From contig NZ_JAUYVM010000019.1 in NCBI RefSeq assembly GCF_030689305.1, forward strand, positions 1 through 64,000: a DNA stretch of 64,000 bases, in the 5' to 3' direction. Shown here piece by piece: positions 8,601 through 16,467 of this stretch. The translations under genes and the position numbers were made by a program. The notes beneath the pieces are model-generated. The model made no database searches. It was not told where the DNA came from and was given only the letters and a program-made list of their open reading frames with translations. This DNA comes from Vibrio penaeicida (lineage in GTDB: Bacteria > Pseudomonadota > Gammaproteobacteria > Enterobacterales > Vibrionaceae). How positions within the stretch are numbered: position 1 is the stretch's first letter; each line of letters opens with the position of its first letter.

Positions 8601-8957
8601 CTAATACTTACCTTCTACAATAACGGTACGCTCTGTAAATTTTTCCGCATAGCGCCTTTTCATTAAACGAACATCTTTAAAAAATGGTGCGTAAAAGATT
8701 GGAAATAAGCAAACCATCACTATCACGTAGCTGATTTTTAATCGCCATGACATCTCTTGCTTCACGCCGTCGTCAAATACGGTGACGCCTGTACCAATGA
8801 AAAATCCCAACACATAAAGCGTAACTAGAGAACCCAACATTGCGTAGAGCTGCATAATTTGGCGAGTGATTTCACTGACTGCTTGTTGAACGCAAGGTTT
8901 CATGTCGTTCATAAATTCGCAATACTGCATGTACTCTTCACCAATGATCCATTCCAT
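8601..8957 (-). CDS. Small inner-membrane protein of unknown function
   Basis: A 118-residue protein with two hydrophobic stretches: one around residues 40-60 (LGSLVTLYVLGFFIGTGV) and one around 73-91 (ISYVIVMVCLFPIFYAPFF). A basic C-terminal tail follows (RLMKRRYAEKF). The N-terminal 30 residues are acidic and polar with two Cys. It begins three bases after the stop of the DUF805 gene, so the two are co-transcribed and probably work in the same membrane process. I do not recognise a family. Confidence 0.65.
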   Translation of the reverse strand: MEWIIGEEYMQYCEFMNDMKPCVQQAVSEITRQIMQLYAMLGSLVTLYVLGFFIGTGVTVFDDGVKQEMSWRLKISYVIVMVCLFPIFYAPFFKDVRLMKRRYAEKFTERTVIVEGKY

Positions 8958-8960
8958 TAG

Positions 8961-9455
8961 TTACTCCTTCTTTGCACTTGGGTCGGTAAGTTTGCTCTCT
9001 GCCTTTGCTTCGTATTGCTGATACGTTTGCGTGAATTCTGGTAACGCGGACATAAGAGAAACAAACATGAGTAAGGCATAAACAATAGGTAGAAGCACAG
9101 ACATCACTTTAATTACGGAGCTTGATGGAAATGGCGTGTCACCAAAGCGATTATCGACTGTGTCACCGGGTGCAAGACAGAGAGGGAAATTGAGCACCGG
9201 TATCCACGCGATCAATACCAACCAAGGGGAAAAGCCGATATCCCTTAACCTTTTTACAATGAAAAGAACATAGAAAAAGAAGGTGATGGGCATAGCAAGA
9301 AACCCAAACTCTCCCAACAAATTGGGTAATAGCAAACAAGCGGTAGCCCAGCAGGCAAACTCTGTTCGATTTAACCGACCTTTAAGCTGATAGAACTGAG
9401 GTTTGGTTTCTTTTAGGGGTATATCTGGGGAACGAAGTAACTCTGATTCCGTCAT
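8961..9455 (-). CDS. DUF805-type membrane protein
   Basis: This 164-residue protein shows the DUF805 signature: FKGRxxRxEFW is seen here as QLKGRLNRTEFACWATACLL (about 24-43), then VKRLRDIGFSPW and a terminal proline-rich hydrophobic segment. I count four membrane helices (about 34-50, 53-68, 78-92 and 118-140). The molecular role of DUF805 proteins is not established. The N-terminal 20 residues are a polar extension (PDIPLKETKPQF). It is the first gene of a two-gene unit with the gene at 8601. Confidence 0.75.
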   Translation of the reverse strand: MTESELLRSPDIPLKETKPQFYQLKGRLNRTEFACWATACLLLPNLLGEFGFLAMPITFFFYVLFIVKRLRDIGFSPWLVLIAWIPVLNFPLCLAPGDTVDNRFGDTPFPSSSVIKVMSVLLPIVYALLMFVSLMSALPEFTQTYQQYEAKAESKLTDPSAKKE

Positions 9456-9687
9456 TTTTTATCCTGATTTTAGTTTTTATCTAGCCAACTTTTCTTGTAC
9501 AGGTATGGGAAATTCGGTTTGAAATATAGAGAAAAAAGTAAATAGCGTTTTAACCAATATACTAAAGCCTTTAGCAGTTAAGACTCTCCTAATTTGAGCC
9601 GTGAATACGCATAACTATTCAACCTATAAACAAAGCAGCACCCAATAAAGAGTGTTAAAACACCCTGACCGACAAGGCTTCTTTTTA

Positions 9688-9968
9688 TATACCCAAGTGA
9701 CCTCAAGATGCAGGGTTCAGAGCCTCATATTCTGTTTCAATTCAAGGAAAAGAACGCAGTGGAATGACGAATCCTTTCCAAGTTCTTTGACGAGGAAGTG
9801 AGGCAGAATATGGGCTCCCAAGGGCGAGTTTAACTGGCTTTCATACTTCGTTATCGATTCTTGATTTAGAACCACTAGATCTTCAAATCGATGCCTTGCC
9901 TGAAAGCCAGTTCCCTATTCTTTGGTTGGGAAGCCGCTGAAACAAGCATTTTGAGGTTACTTGGGTAT
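9688..9968 (+). repeat. Copy A of a 281-bp structured palindromic repeat (MITE-like)
   Basis: This fills much of the 624-bp gap 9456-10079. The ends are inverted: TATACCCAAGTGACCTCAAG at the left, and a right end reading CTTGGGTA inverted (TTTTGAGGTTACTTGGGTAT). Two inner arms can also fold. AACTGGCTTTCA (about 9833-9844) pairs exactly with TGAAAGCCAGTT (about 9900-9911), and a left arm pairs AGCCTCATATTCTG with CAGAATATGGGCT. The predicted RNA or cruciform is thus a three-way junction. It closely matches the reverse complement of 50743-51024. No open reading frame in it looks real. No target-site duplication was identified with confidence. Confidence 0.88.
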
Positions 9969-10079
9969 CGTGAACAACAATATAACGGCAATTCAAACAT
10001 AGTCAGGGAAAATTGCATAAACACGCGATACTCTTAACAGTTTTTAAACCTTCTAGTTCGCGCTGCTAGTTAACCTGTA

Positions 10080-10379
10080 TCAAGACGTAAATTCGGATAT
10101 GCGCGTAACAGACGAGACGGAAGGTTTAAAATGGCGCTCTTTTACTTTGGCGTACTCAGCATCGGTGAAAAACGCCTCCTTTGTCTCCTCATCAGGAAAA
10201 ATCAAAGTAAACACTCGGTTTATTGATTCTGGTGTTGGAGATTTTAGTACATCAGATACTACAAAGTCATAGCCAAATTTGCCCCCGTAGCTTTTTAAGA
10301 TGGGCATCATCGCTTCCCTATATTGACGGTAACCTTGTTCGTCAGAGACCTCTATCCCTATTAACATTTCAAAAGCCAT
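10080..10379 (-). CDS. DUF1330-like dimeric alpha/beta-barrel protein
   Basis: A 99-residue protein with the length and pattern of small ferredoxin-fold (DUF1330/NIPSNAP-like) proteins. An N-terminal strand MLIGIEVSD is followed by a helix with YRQYREAMMPILKSYGG, the strand KFGYDFVVSDV, then INRVFTLIFPDEETKEAFFTDAEYAKVKERHF. Such proteins form dimers; few have known reactions and none can be assigned here. AGAAGGAA precedes the ATG. It is the last of three co-directional genes (acetyltransferase, Nudix, this protein), separated from the Nudix gene by 46 bp. Confidence 0.7.
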   Translation of the reverse strand: MAFEMLIGIEVSDEQGYRQYREAMMPILKSYGGKFGYDFVVSDVLKSPTPESINRVFTLIFPDEETKEAFFTDAEYAKVKERHFKPSVSSVTRISEFTS

Positions 10380-10425
10380 AGTGCGTTCCTTCTATTAAAA
10401 TTAAGATATCGTATCAAGGGTTTAT

Positions 10426-10878
10426 TTATGCGGTGTTAATTGGCAATAGACGTTTGATTTTTTCCATCGCCCTCAAAAAAACCGGATGACAATCTGCTAA
10501 CGTTTTTCTTTCCAAATCCTGCCAGAAAAATTGAAAATCGTGTCCGCCGTCGTCTAAGGTGTGGAATGTCCATCGTTCTGGTTGCGGGTTAACCTCGCAA
10601 TATACAAAGTGCCAAATATGGTCTCTGTAGCCAGATTCCCATCGCCCCAAATATTGAGTACCCAGAACATGGCGTAAACCAGATTCTTCCGACAGTTCTC
10701 GTATAGCCGCTTGTTCATAGGAGGTATCTTGGAGCTCAACGGTACCTTTAACAATCTGTATCCCAGCAAGGGGATGCTTGAACATTAGCAGCTCCCTTTT
10801 CCCTGCTTTTTGCCTAACCACCACTGGGCAAACTTTCAGAATGCGACTTTCCAGTTCGGCTTGTTCATCTAAAATCAA
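10426..10878 (-). CDS. Nudix hydrolase, TTG start overlapping the upstream gene
   Basis: A Nudix-fold pyrophosphohydrolase of about 150 residues. The box region reads KGTVELQDTSYEQAAIRELS and then EESGL. Relative to Gx5Ex7REUxEExGU it has Asp for the first Glu and one extra residue before RE, so it is slightly atypical, though the metal-binding REXXEE core is intact. I choose the TTG at 10878. It lies in a TTGA overlap with the stop of the acetyltransferase gene, with GGAG well placed before it; the TTG at 10899 lacks such a site. Translational coupling is likely. The substrate is unknown; late Nudix clades acting on nucleoside polyphosphates are possible. Confidence 0.85.
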   Translation of the reverse strand: MILDEQAELESRILKVCPVVVRQKAGKRELLMFKHPLAGIQIVKGTVELQDTSYEQAAIRELSEESGLRHVLGTQYLGRWESGYRDHIWHFVYCEVNPQPERWTFHTLDDGGHDFQFFWQDLERKTLADCHPVFLRAMEKIKRLLPINTA

Positions 10879-11369
10879 TCTGTTAACTCCAGTTGCCAAT
10901 AGCTCACATCGATCAGTTCACCAAATTTCAATCCAACCTTCTTAAACTCCCCCACTTTTTGAAATCCTAGAGATTGATGCAATGTGATGCTCGCGTCATT
11001 CGGCAAACTCACCACACCTAACACGTTACGGATACGGCGCTTTGCGAGAATAGAGATTAAGTGAGAATAGAGCGCTTTCCCGATGCCTTTTCCTAAAGCA
11101 TTAGGAGAGACATAAACCGAAGCCTCAGTTGTATACCGGTAAGCACTTCGGTTGTTCCATGGCCCTGCATAGGCATACCCGAGCACCTTTTCACCCTCCA
11201 CCATCACAATCCAAGGCAAAGAATAACTTTGGATTTTACCCACTCTTTGGTTCATTTCTTCAGTTGAAACTGGCTTTTCTTCAAACGTTGCGGTGCTGTT
11301 TACAACAAAGTCATTGTAGATGTTTGTTATTGCCTCAATATCTTGTGAATTTACATATCTGATTTCCAT
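10875..11369 (-). CDS. GNAT acetyltransferase, phosphinothricin/methionine-sulfoximine type
   Basis: A 164-residue GNAT enzyme of the Pat/MddA (YncA) type, which acetylates phosphinothricin, methionine sulfoximine or similar amino-acid analogues with acetyl-CoA. Family segments are IYNDFVVNSTATFEEKP near the start, GYAYAGPWNNRSAYRYTTEASVYV, and the acetyl-CoA loop ALGKGIGKAL. SLPNDASITLHQSLGFQKVG ends the fold. The ATG at 11369 has GGAAGGAG at proper spacing; a GTG two codons earlier would sit too close to it. It overlaps the Nudix start by 4 bp. The physiological substrate is inferred from the family only. Confidence 0.9.
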   Translation of the reverse strand: MEIRYVNSQDIEAITNIYNDFVVNSTATFEEKPVSTEEMNQRVGKIQSYSLPWIVMVEGEKVLGYAYAGPWNNRSAYRYTTEASVYVSPNALGKGIGKALYSHLISILAKRRIRNVLGVVSLPNDASITLHQSLGFQKVGEFKKVGLKFGELIDVSYWQLELTD

Positions 11370-11388
11370 ATCCACTCCTTCCTCCCTT

Positions 11389-11422
11389 TATACCCAAGTA
11401 GCCACAAGATACTTGAGTGTAT
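11389..11422. repeat. Short degenerate ACCCAAGT palindrome
   Basis: TATACCCAAGTA at the left and ACTTGAGTGTATA at the right form an imperfect inverted pair of 34 bp, matching the ends of the 281-bp repeat at 9688 with the middle missing. It sits directly upstream of the acetyltransferase gene, where it could be transcribed in the leader or affect the promoter. Confidence 0.7.
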
Positions 11423-11594
11423 AAATACCGATCCTTTATGCAGTAATGTGGATTTAACATATATTCAAATTTTTCGAACAAAATAGTCAATAAAGACGTA
11501 TTTTTCATTCATCTGTTTCCCAATATGATCGCTTTCAACAGCTAATAAAAGAAGTTAGCCACTAAATAACTTATTCAAATATATTGAGGTAACC

Positions 11595-12038
11595 ATGAAA
11601 ATTATCCTAAAGAAGATCACCGCTAGCAACGCAGGTTTCGCAACTTTGGCATTACGTATCCCTATTGGAATCATTCTTATCGCTCATGGTGCGCAAAAAC
11701 TGTTTGGATGGTTTGGCGGTTATGGATTAGAAGGAACTGGACAATGGATGGCTTCAATAGGCTTGGCACCCGGCGTTTTAATGGCATTTCTTGCTGGTAG
11801 TGCGGAGTTCTTCGGAGGGTTATTTTTAGTATTGGGTTTGCTTACACGCCCCGCCGCATTGGTTACCACGTTTACAATGGTGATAGCGATATTCTCGGTG
11901 CATTTTGAAAACGGCTTGTTCTTATCAAACAATGGTTATGAGTTTGGTTTAGCACTACTTGCTGCCTCTGTTTCTTTGACCATATCAGGATCAGGAAAAC
12001 TAGCGCTAGACCAATCACTTAATAAAAAGATGGCTTAA
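11595..12038 (+). CDS. DoxX-family membrane protein
   Basis: A 147-residue DoxX/YphA-type inner-membrane protein. It shows four hydrophobic helices and the family pattern LALRIPIGIILIAHGAQKLFGWFGGYG (here about residues 20-46), followed by AEFFGGLFLVLGLLTRPAAL. DoxX proteins are small quinone- or redox-associated membrane proteins of uncertain role, sometimes linked to oxidative or thiol stress. A GAGGT site precedes the ATG. It stands alone between a repeat-bearing gap and a strong terminator. Confidence 0.88.
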   Translation: MKIILKKITASNAGFATLALRIPIGIILIAHGAQKLFGWFGGYGLEGTGQWMASIGLAPGVLMAFLAGSAEFFGGLFLVLGLLTRPAALVTTFTMVIAIFSVHFENGLFLSNNGYEFGLALLAASVSLTISGSGKLALDQSLNKKMA

Positions 12039-12055
12039 CGGTGGCTCACAAGAGG

Positions 12056-12083
12056 AAAAGCGCAGACTAATCTGCGCTTTTCT
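12056..12083. terminator. Bidirectional terminator between doxX-like and lysE-like genes
   Basis: An 11-bp stem AAAAGCGCAGA with TCTGCGCTTTT and a four-base loop; A-rich on the left arm and T-rich on the right. It lies between two convergent genes, ending two bases before the lysE-like stop, so it can stop transcription from both sides. Confidence 0.88.
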
Positions 12084-12084
12084 C

Positions 12085-12693
12085 TCACCAAATCGGGTTA
12101 TCTACTATCAGCCATAACGAGACAAATAGTAAGCAAAGTGCATAGAACCAATTTAACCCTTTTGCATACCCACTGCTGCTGGATACCTTTGACAACCAAT
12201 AGCCCATTTTCACCCATACCAAATGCATTGAAACATTCAGAACCGCTAACCAAATGACCAATACCCATATACCTTGGTCACCAAAAGCGGTCTGGGCTTG
12301 CTCACCAAACAGAGAAAACATGAGGAACACCATCAACCAGCCTTTACTGTTTAATAGCTGAACCAATAACCCATCCACGAAACCCAAAACTTTTTGCCCT
12401 TCTGTACTGGTGCTCCCGACATTCTTAATGAATGAGATCGCCAAGTAGATGAGATAGAACGCACCCAGCAATTGCACGACATTCATCACTGTGGGGTAGC
12501 TTTGAACTGCCTGCCCGAGCCCGAAACCAATCAGTATGGATTTAACAAAAAAGACCAAATCCACACCAATAAGAAGTGGCATCGACCGTTTAACGCCAAC
12601 TTGAGCACCGGATGCAGCAAATATAATGTTCGCGGGACCAGGGCTAAACACCAATGGGAACATCACGCCTAACCAAATAATAAATAAACTCAT
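12085..12693 (-). CDS. LysE/RhtB-family amino-acid exporter
   Basis: A 202-residue inner-membrane protein of the LysE superfamily, of usual length, exporting amino acids or related metabolites. The N-terminal signature reads FSPGPANIIFAASGAQVG (about 17-34), the FxPGP motif of the family. Six hydrophobic segments follow. An AGAGGT site precedes the ATG. The AraC-type regulator gene ends 76 bp upstream on the same strand, so the regulator probably controls or is co-transcribed with it. The substrate cannot be told from sequence. Confidence 0.9.
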   Translation of the reverse strand: MSLFIIWLGVMFPLVFSPGPANIIFAASGAQVGVKRSMPLLIGVDLVFFVKSILIGFGLGQAVQSYPTVMNVVQLLGAFYLIYLAISFIKNVGSTSTEGQKVLGFVDGLLVQLLNSKGWLMVFLMFSLFGEQAQTAFGDQGIWVLVIWLAVLNVSMHLVWVKMGYWLSKVSSSSGYAKGLNWFYALCLLFVSLWLIVDNPIW

Positions 12694-12769
12694 TAAGATA
12701 CCTCTGCTTTTCTTATCTTAATGAGGAGCATAATCAAGCTGTGAGGGCTTCTCTTGTACAAAATTGCAG

Positions 12770-13570
12770 TTAGCGGAAAAGGTAGTTTTTAGGCGAGATA
12801 CCAAAGGCCCGCTTGAAATTACGATTAAAATGGCTTTGATCGTAAAACCCGCAAGCGAGGGATGTTTCTACGCAGCTGTTTCCTTCAAAAAGCAGCTTTT
12901 TCGCTTTATGTGCTTTAACCAACAATAAAAATTGATGAGGGGTAATACCGTAGGCTGCTTTAAAAGCGCGAATAAGTTGAAACTTCGAATTGCCCGTCGC
13001 TTCTTCTAACTCCTCTAGAGCAACATTCTGGAACCAATTATCCAGAAGGTACTCCCTAACTTTAAAGGCGACATTGTTATCATGACGCTTCCCTTCCGAA
13101 GCAGTGAAAGACCCATAGCGTTTGAACAGTTTTTCTAAGGTCGTCACCAACAGCGACTCACGCGTGAGCGCGAAACTGGTATGTTCAAGGGCAAGGTGTA
13201 ACTGCCTAAGCTCTTGGAAAAGATCTGGATCATCAATCACGGGAAAATCGACTACTGGGTCGATAGGGAGTCCAGACTGTTCAAATTGTTGCTGAATGAG
13301 CGGGATATCGAAGTAAAACATTCGATATTGCCAACCTTGAGCACAACTCGCGTAGCCCGTATGAATTTCAGATGGGTTGATCGCAACAATATGGTTTTTG
13401 GGCACAACGATATTTTGCCCCCGATAAAGCAAGCCCTCTGCCCCATCTTCAATGAGCCCAATAGCCAATTCATCATGCCAATGCTTCGCAAACTCAAATG
13501 TACTGTAGTTAGCGGATAACAATTCAATTCCCGAAATGTCATCACTCTTCCAGATTTTAGCCGTTTCCAA
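12770..13570 (-). CDS. AraC-family transcriptional regulator
   Basis: A 266-residue regulator with an N-terminal cupin-type ligand domain (FAKHWHDELAIGLIEDGAEGLLYRG and later IVAINPSEIHTGY). Its C-terminal double helix-turn-helix runs from VREYLLDNWFQNVALEELEEATG to SHFNRNFKRAFGISPKNY. It uses a TTG start, with AAGGAC at good spacing and no better upstream codon. It precedes the LysE-type exporter gene, the usual arrangement for an effector-responsive activator of an amino-acid exporter. The ligand is unknown. Confidence 0.9.
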   Translation of the reverse strand: METAKIWKSDDISGIELLSANYSTFEFAKHWHDELAIGLIEDGAEGLLYRGQNIVVPKNHIVAINPSEIHTGYASCAQGWQYRMFYFDIPLIQQQFEQSGLPIDPVVDFPVIDDPDLFQELRQLHLALEHTSFALTRESLLVTTLEKLFKRYGSFTASEGKRHDNNVAFKVREYLLDNWFQNVALEELEEATGNSKFQLIRAFKAAYGITPHQFLLLVKAHKAKKLLFEGNSCVETSLACGFYDQSHFNRNFKRAFGISPKNYLFR

Positions 13571-13590
13571 TCAAAGTCCTTTTAACCAGT

Positions 13591-14076
13591 TTACAACCAA
13601 CATTCAGAAGCTGATTCAATATAAGGTTCGTCTAGTTCATCAAACAAGCAATCTTTAGGGTAAGGTAACGCCAAGTCGGGCATTTTGTCTTTACTAAAAT
13701 ATTGCAGTGCTTTTGTTTCTTCGTCCAACTCTTTGCTGGGTAACCCAGTTACATGACATCGAAACAGTATAACGGTGTAATCGACTCGGTCTCCATTAGG
13801 GTAGGTAAAAGAGAACCCTTCGCCACCGAATGCACCTAAGATTTTCATTGCCGAGACCGTATACCCTGTCTCTTCCAATACTTCACGCTTTATCGCTGCG
13901 CTTGGCGACTCTCCTAGCTCTATCATCCCTGCTGGCAAGCTCCAAGACCCATCTTGTTTCTGTTGAAGCAGTAGGCGTTTGTGCTCATCTAAAATGACAG
14001 CTGCGACACTAGGAATCAACAGCGGCTTGTTCCCTATAAGAGATCGAATTTCTTTAATATAATGACTCGCACTCAT
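13591..14076 (-). CDS. Nudix hydrolase with canonical Nudix box
   Basis: A 161-residue Nudix protein. The box GMIELGESPSAAIKREVLEE followed by TGY fits Gx5Ex7REUxEExGU exactly, so it should be a Mg-dependent pyrophosphohydrolase. The region before it, VAAVILDEHKRLLLQQKQDGSWSLP, is the usual first strand pair. The substrate is unknown; ADP-ribose, NADH or CoA derivatives are typical of this type. It ends 21 bp upstream of the AraC gene on the same strand and diverges from the GNAT gene at 14139. Confidence 0.9.
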   Translation of the reverse strand: MSASHYIKEIRSLIGNKPLLIPSVAAVILDEHKRLLLQQKQDGSWSLPAGMIELGESPSAAIKREVLEETGYTVSAMKILGAFGGEGFSFTYPNGDRVDYTVILFRCHVTGLPSKELDEETKALQYFSKDKMPDLALPYPKDCLFDELDEPYIESASECWL

Positions 14077-14138
14077 TGCTTTCCCTTAAAACTTACCCAA
14101 TATAAGTAACTGAAATTTTATAGAATAACGGAACATTC

Positions 14139-14624
14139 ATGCCCAACATCAGACCCGCAAAATCAGAAGACATAAAGAAAATCGCTGAAATCGAATCCCT
14201 TTGCTTTCCAGAAAGTGAAGCCGCTTCTCTCAAGAGCTTTACCGAACGATTCCAGGTTTTTCCTGAATGCTTTTTTGTATTAGAAGTTAATGGAGAAATC
14301 GTTGGGCACATCAATGGATGTCGTTACCACAAAGCCGAATTGCCCGACGAACTTTTTGAAAACGCCAATCTTCACAATCCAAATGGTATGTACCAAACCG
14401 TTTTTGGCTTGGCAGTCGCTCCTTCCCACCAGCGTAAGGGCTACGCGTCCAAACTCACAAAGCATTTAATAGAGGTTTGTAAACAGCGCAACCTCACTGG
14501 CATGGTTCTGACTTGTAAGGAGCACCTTATTCCTTTTTACCAAAGCCATGGATTAACTTCTCAAGGTCAGTCTGATTCCTCGCATGGTGGCGCACTGTGG
14601 TACGACATGACTATTGAGTTTTAA
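14139..14624 (+). CDS. GNAT-family N-acetyltransferase
   Basis: A 161-residue acetyl-CoA-dependent acetyltransferase. It opens with IRPAKSEDIKKIAEIESLCFPESEA, a start common in RimI/AANAT-like GNATs. The acetyl-CoA loop VAPSHQRKGYASKLTKHLIE (about 91-110) holds the R/QxxGxG/A-type pattern. The C-terminal IPFYQSHGL closes the fold. CGGAA precedes the ATG. Its 3' end overlaps the convergent GST gene by 14 bp. The acceptor substrate is not predictable. Confidence 0.88.
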   Translation: MPNIRPAKSEDIKKIAEIESLCFPESEAASLKSFTERFQVFPECFFVLEVNGEIVGHINGCRYHKAELPDELFENANLHNPNGMYQTVFGLAVAPSHQRKGYASKLTKHLIEVCKQRNLTGMVLTCKEHLIPFYQSHGLTSQGQSDSSHGGALWYDMTIEF

Positions 14625-15264
14625 CTAGATGGAAAGGCGTTAGGTCTATCTCTTCAATCTCACACACCGCTTTAATCGTAGCGTGGTGGCTTAATGCTTG
14701 AAGGTACGCTGCGAGATGAGGAAATGTCATCGGATTTTTCTCAACTGGCAGCGACCACTCAGCCAGCATAAACAAGAAGTAATCACAAACCGATATGTTC
14801 TCGCCAATCAGGTATTCGTGCTTCGATAATTGATCATTAATCACCGACAATGCATTCGCTATTTGAACTTCTTGCGCAGCACGTACATGTTTGATTGTGC
14901 TTTCATCATTTGTGTGGCGATGCGGGTAATAGTAAACCATGAGCTCTGCTTGCAACGTGTTGTTCAAGTAAGCAAGCCATTGAAGAAAAACAGGGCGGGA
15001 TTTATCTCCGACCGGCGGAATTAACTGATGTTCTGGGTGACTCTCGGCTATATGCATGCAAATAGCTGGGCTTTCAAAAATCGGTTGTCCATCGTCAATT
15101 AGGGTTGGAATTCGCCCAGCAGGGTTTAGCTTTAAATAGTCCGCTGACTTTTGAGAATTGGATTTTTTATCAACCAAAACCAGCTCATAAGGCAATTGCA
15201 TGTGATGCAGTAAAAAGTGCGGCGCTAAACTGGCATTGTTCGGGTAATAGTAAAGTGTGTACAT
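14611..15264 (-). CDS. Glutathione S-transferase family protein
   Basis: A thioredoxin-fold N-terminal domain (YTLYYYPNNASLAPHFLLHH) with the Ser/Asn region near residue 10 and the SPAICMHIAE glutathione-binding turn (about 64-73). An all-helical C-terminal domain follows, including SKHEYLIGENISVCDYFLF, which contains the conserved N-capping Asp. This is the usual beta-class GST plan, conjugating or binding glutathione in the cytoplasm. I prefer the ATG at 15264 because AAGGA is six bases before it; the ATG at 15270 touches that site. The gene downstream of it is convergent. Confidence 0.9.
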   Translation of the reverse strand: MYTLYYYPNNASLAPHFLLHHMQLPYELVLVDKKSNSQKSADYLKLNPAGRIPTLIDDGQPIFESPAICMHIAESHPEHQLIPPVGDKSRPVFLQWLAYLNNTLQAELMVYYYPHRHTNDESTIKHVRAAQEVQIANALSVINDQLSKHEYLIGENISVCDYFLFMLAEWSLPVEKNPMTFPHLAAYLQALSHHATIKAVCEIEEIDLTPFHLVKTQ

Positions 15265-15284
15265 CGTCATTCCTTTTGAAGGCG

Positions 15285-15656
15285 CTAAACAGCCGTCTTA
15301 ACACCATTCACTTCGTCTGGTTCAGGGTTACTCAGAAAACGTCTGACCTTAATCGTATCCTTCCCTTCCATAATGCACTTGGCTATTCGATGCATCCCAT
15401 CAAATACGCGAAAATCCTCAGTTAGAATCACAGGATAAGACAAATCTGCATTCAGGATTCTTTTGCAGTGTTCCGCCACATTTCGACAAGTTGGTAAGGG
15501 ACCTTCTAGGCTAAACCATGTGACCTCATCAGGGCCACATATGTCGCTGATGGCGATTTCTTCTACCGGAAGAGACTCAGCCAAAGCCCAAATCCGATCA
15601 ACATACCAAACTGAACTCACTCCATCATTAATTTCACCGTAGCGCTGTTTGCTCAT
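15285..15656 (-). CDS. ParB/sulfiredoxin-fold protein
   Basis: A 123-residue protein containing DFRVFDGMHRIAKCIMEGKD (about 84-103), the D/GxHR pattern of the ParB N-terminal nucleotide-binding fold. LPVEEIAISDI in the first third is the strand that usually precedes it. No helix-turn-helix follows, so it is not a chromosome-partition ParB; stand-alone proteins of this fold are often annotated as ParB-like. AAAGGA precedes the ATG. The next gene (GST) starts 20 bp downstream, so the two are probably co-transcribed. Confidence 0.7.
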   Translation of the reverse strand: MSKQRYGEINDGVSSVWYVDRIWALAESLPVEEIAISDICGPDEVTWFSLEGPLPTCRNVAEHCKRILNADLSYPVILTEDFRVFDGMHRIAKCIMEGKDTIKVRRFLSNPEPDEVNGVKTAV

Positions 15657-15797
15657 TCTGAATCCTTTCTCTTATTAGCAAAGCTAGAAGGTAATAAGCA
15701 AGGAGCTAATCGTCAAACAATCAATAAGAATATGCCCGTACAATCAAATAATTAAATGAAATATTTGGCGAGTTTACAGGGTGCAATAGCGATAAGG

Positions 15798-15908
15798 TCA
15801 GCGGCAATTTAGTTCCATGTAAACCGAAGTTGGGTCATGTTTGTAGTCGCCGTACACTTCTCGGCTTTTAAAACCAAAAGTTTCATACAACTTTGTAGCC
15901 GCCTGACT
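15798..15908 (-). pseudogene. Remnant of a GNAT acetyltransferase C-terminus
   Basis: Minus-strand codons here read AATKLYETFGFKSREVYGDY, then KHDPTSVYMELNCR and a stop. AAxxLYExxGF is the closing helix-strand of many GNAT enzymes, and V/AYMELxL is a common ending. An in-frame TAG stands just before Pro-Ser-Gln at the upstream end and no N-terminal GNAT domain exists nearby, so only about 36 codons survive. The gene at 15912 begins immediately beyond it, suggesting that a deletion or insertion removed the rest. Confidence 0.75.
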
Positions 15909-15911
15909 TGG

Positions 15912-16304
15912 CTAAGGAATGGAAATACACTCGAAAGAGTCTGGTTTGATTTCACCAGTTATAGAAGTGTCGTATTTTAGAAAAGTCTGATCGCATTCGC
16001 TGCTTTCCCATGGTAAGCAGCTAGATAATGAAATAGTACAAGTTTGTTCAAAGCAGCCCGCATCTAAACGGTTTATATGATTTTGCATGTTGTTACCGAC
16101 TAAACTGGCAATCACGTCTCCAACCGTATTGCTATCCAAATAACAACTGCGTTGATCTTGTCTTAATGGCACTTGAGCGAATTGGAGTACTTGCGATATT
16201 TGAGGGGTTGTGTTGGCGACATTTCTCACTGCGAGTTGGGAATACACATCGTTGCCATACCACCCTATTACTAACGTTAAAACCAATGCCACCAGTACTT
16301 TCAT
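15912..16304 (-). CDS. Exported or membrane-anchored hypothetical protein
   Basis: A 130-residue protein with an N-terminal hydrophobic segment (MKVLVALVLTLVIGWYG) that is a signal anchor or signal peptide. The rest is polar with seven Cys residues (for example RSCYLD, AGCFEQTCTISLSSCLP, SSECDQ), which may form disulfides in the periplasm. GAGGGATT lies upstream of the ATG. I recognise no family. It abuts a broken acetyltransferase remnant, so it may mark a recently rearranged junction. Confidence 0.55.
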   Translation of the reverse strand: MKVLVALVLTLVIGWYGNDVYSQLAVRNVANTTPQISQVLQFAQVPLRQDQRSCYLDSNTVGDVIASLVGNNMQNHINRLDAGCFEQTCTISLSSCLPWESSECDQTFLKYDTSITGEIKPDSFECISIP

Positions 16305-16467
16305 TCCATTGAATCCCTCTGCAATTTGAGGGACTCACTATACCTATAATGGTAACCCGTTATAGGCTCATAATTGAGAAACGCGTCGCGGCTCCGCTTA
16401 ATTATGCACTGGTTTGATTAAGGCAAATCAATGCCTGAACCATCACCGCTCAACAGCGCTCTTTCTT

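Noticed and set aside
9688..9968. CRISPR array or tRNA-like structure
   Set aside because: The repeats are terminal and inverted, not direct and regularly spaced, and the fold lacks tRNA features such as a T-loop GTTCGAATC or a CCA end.
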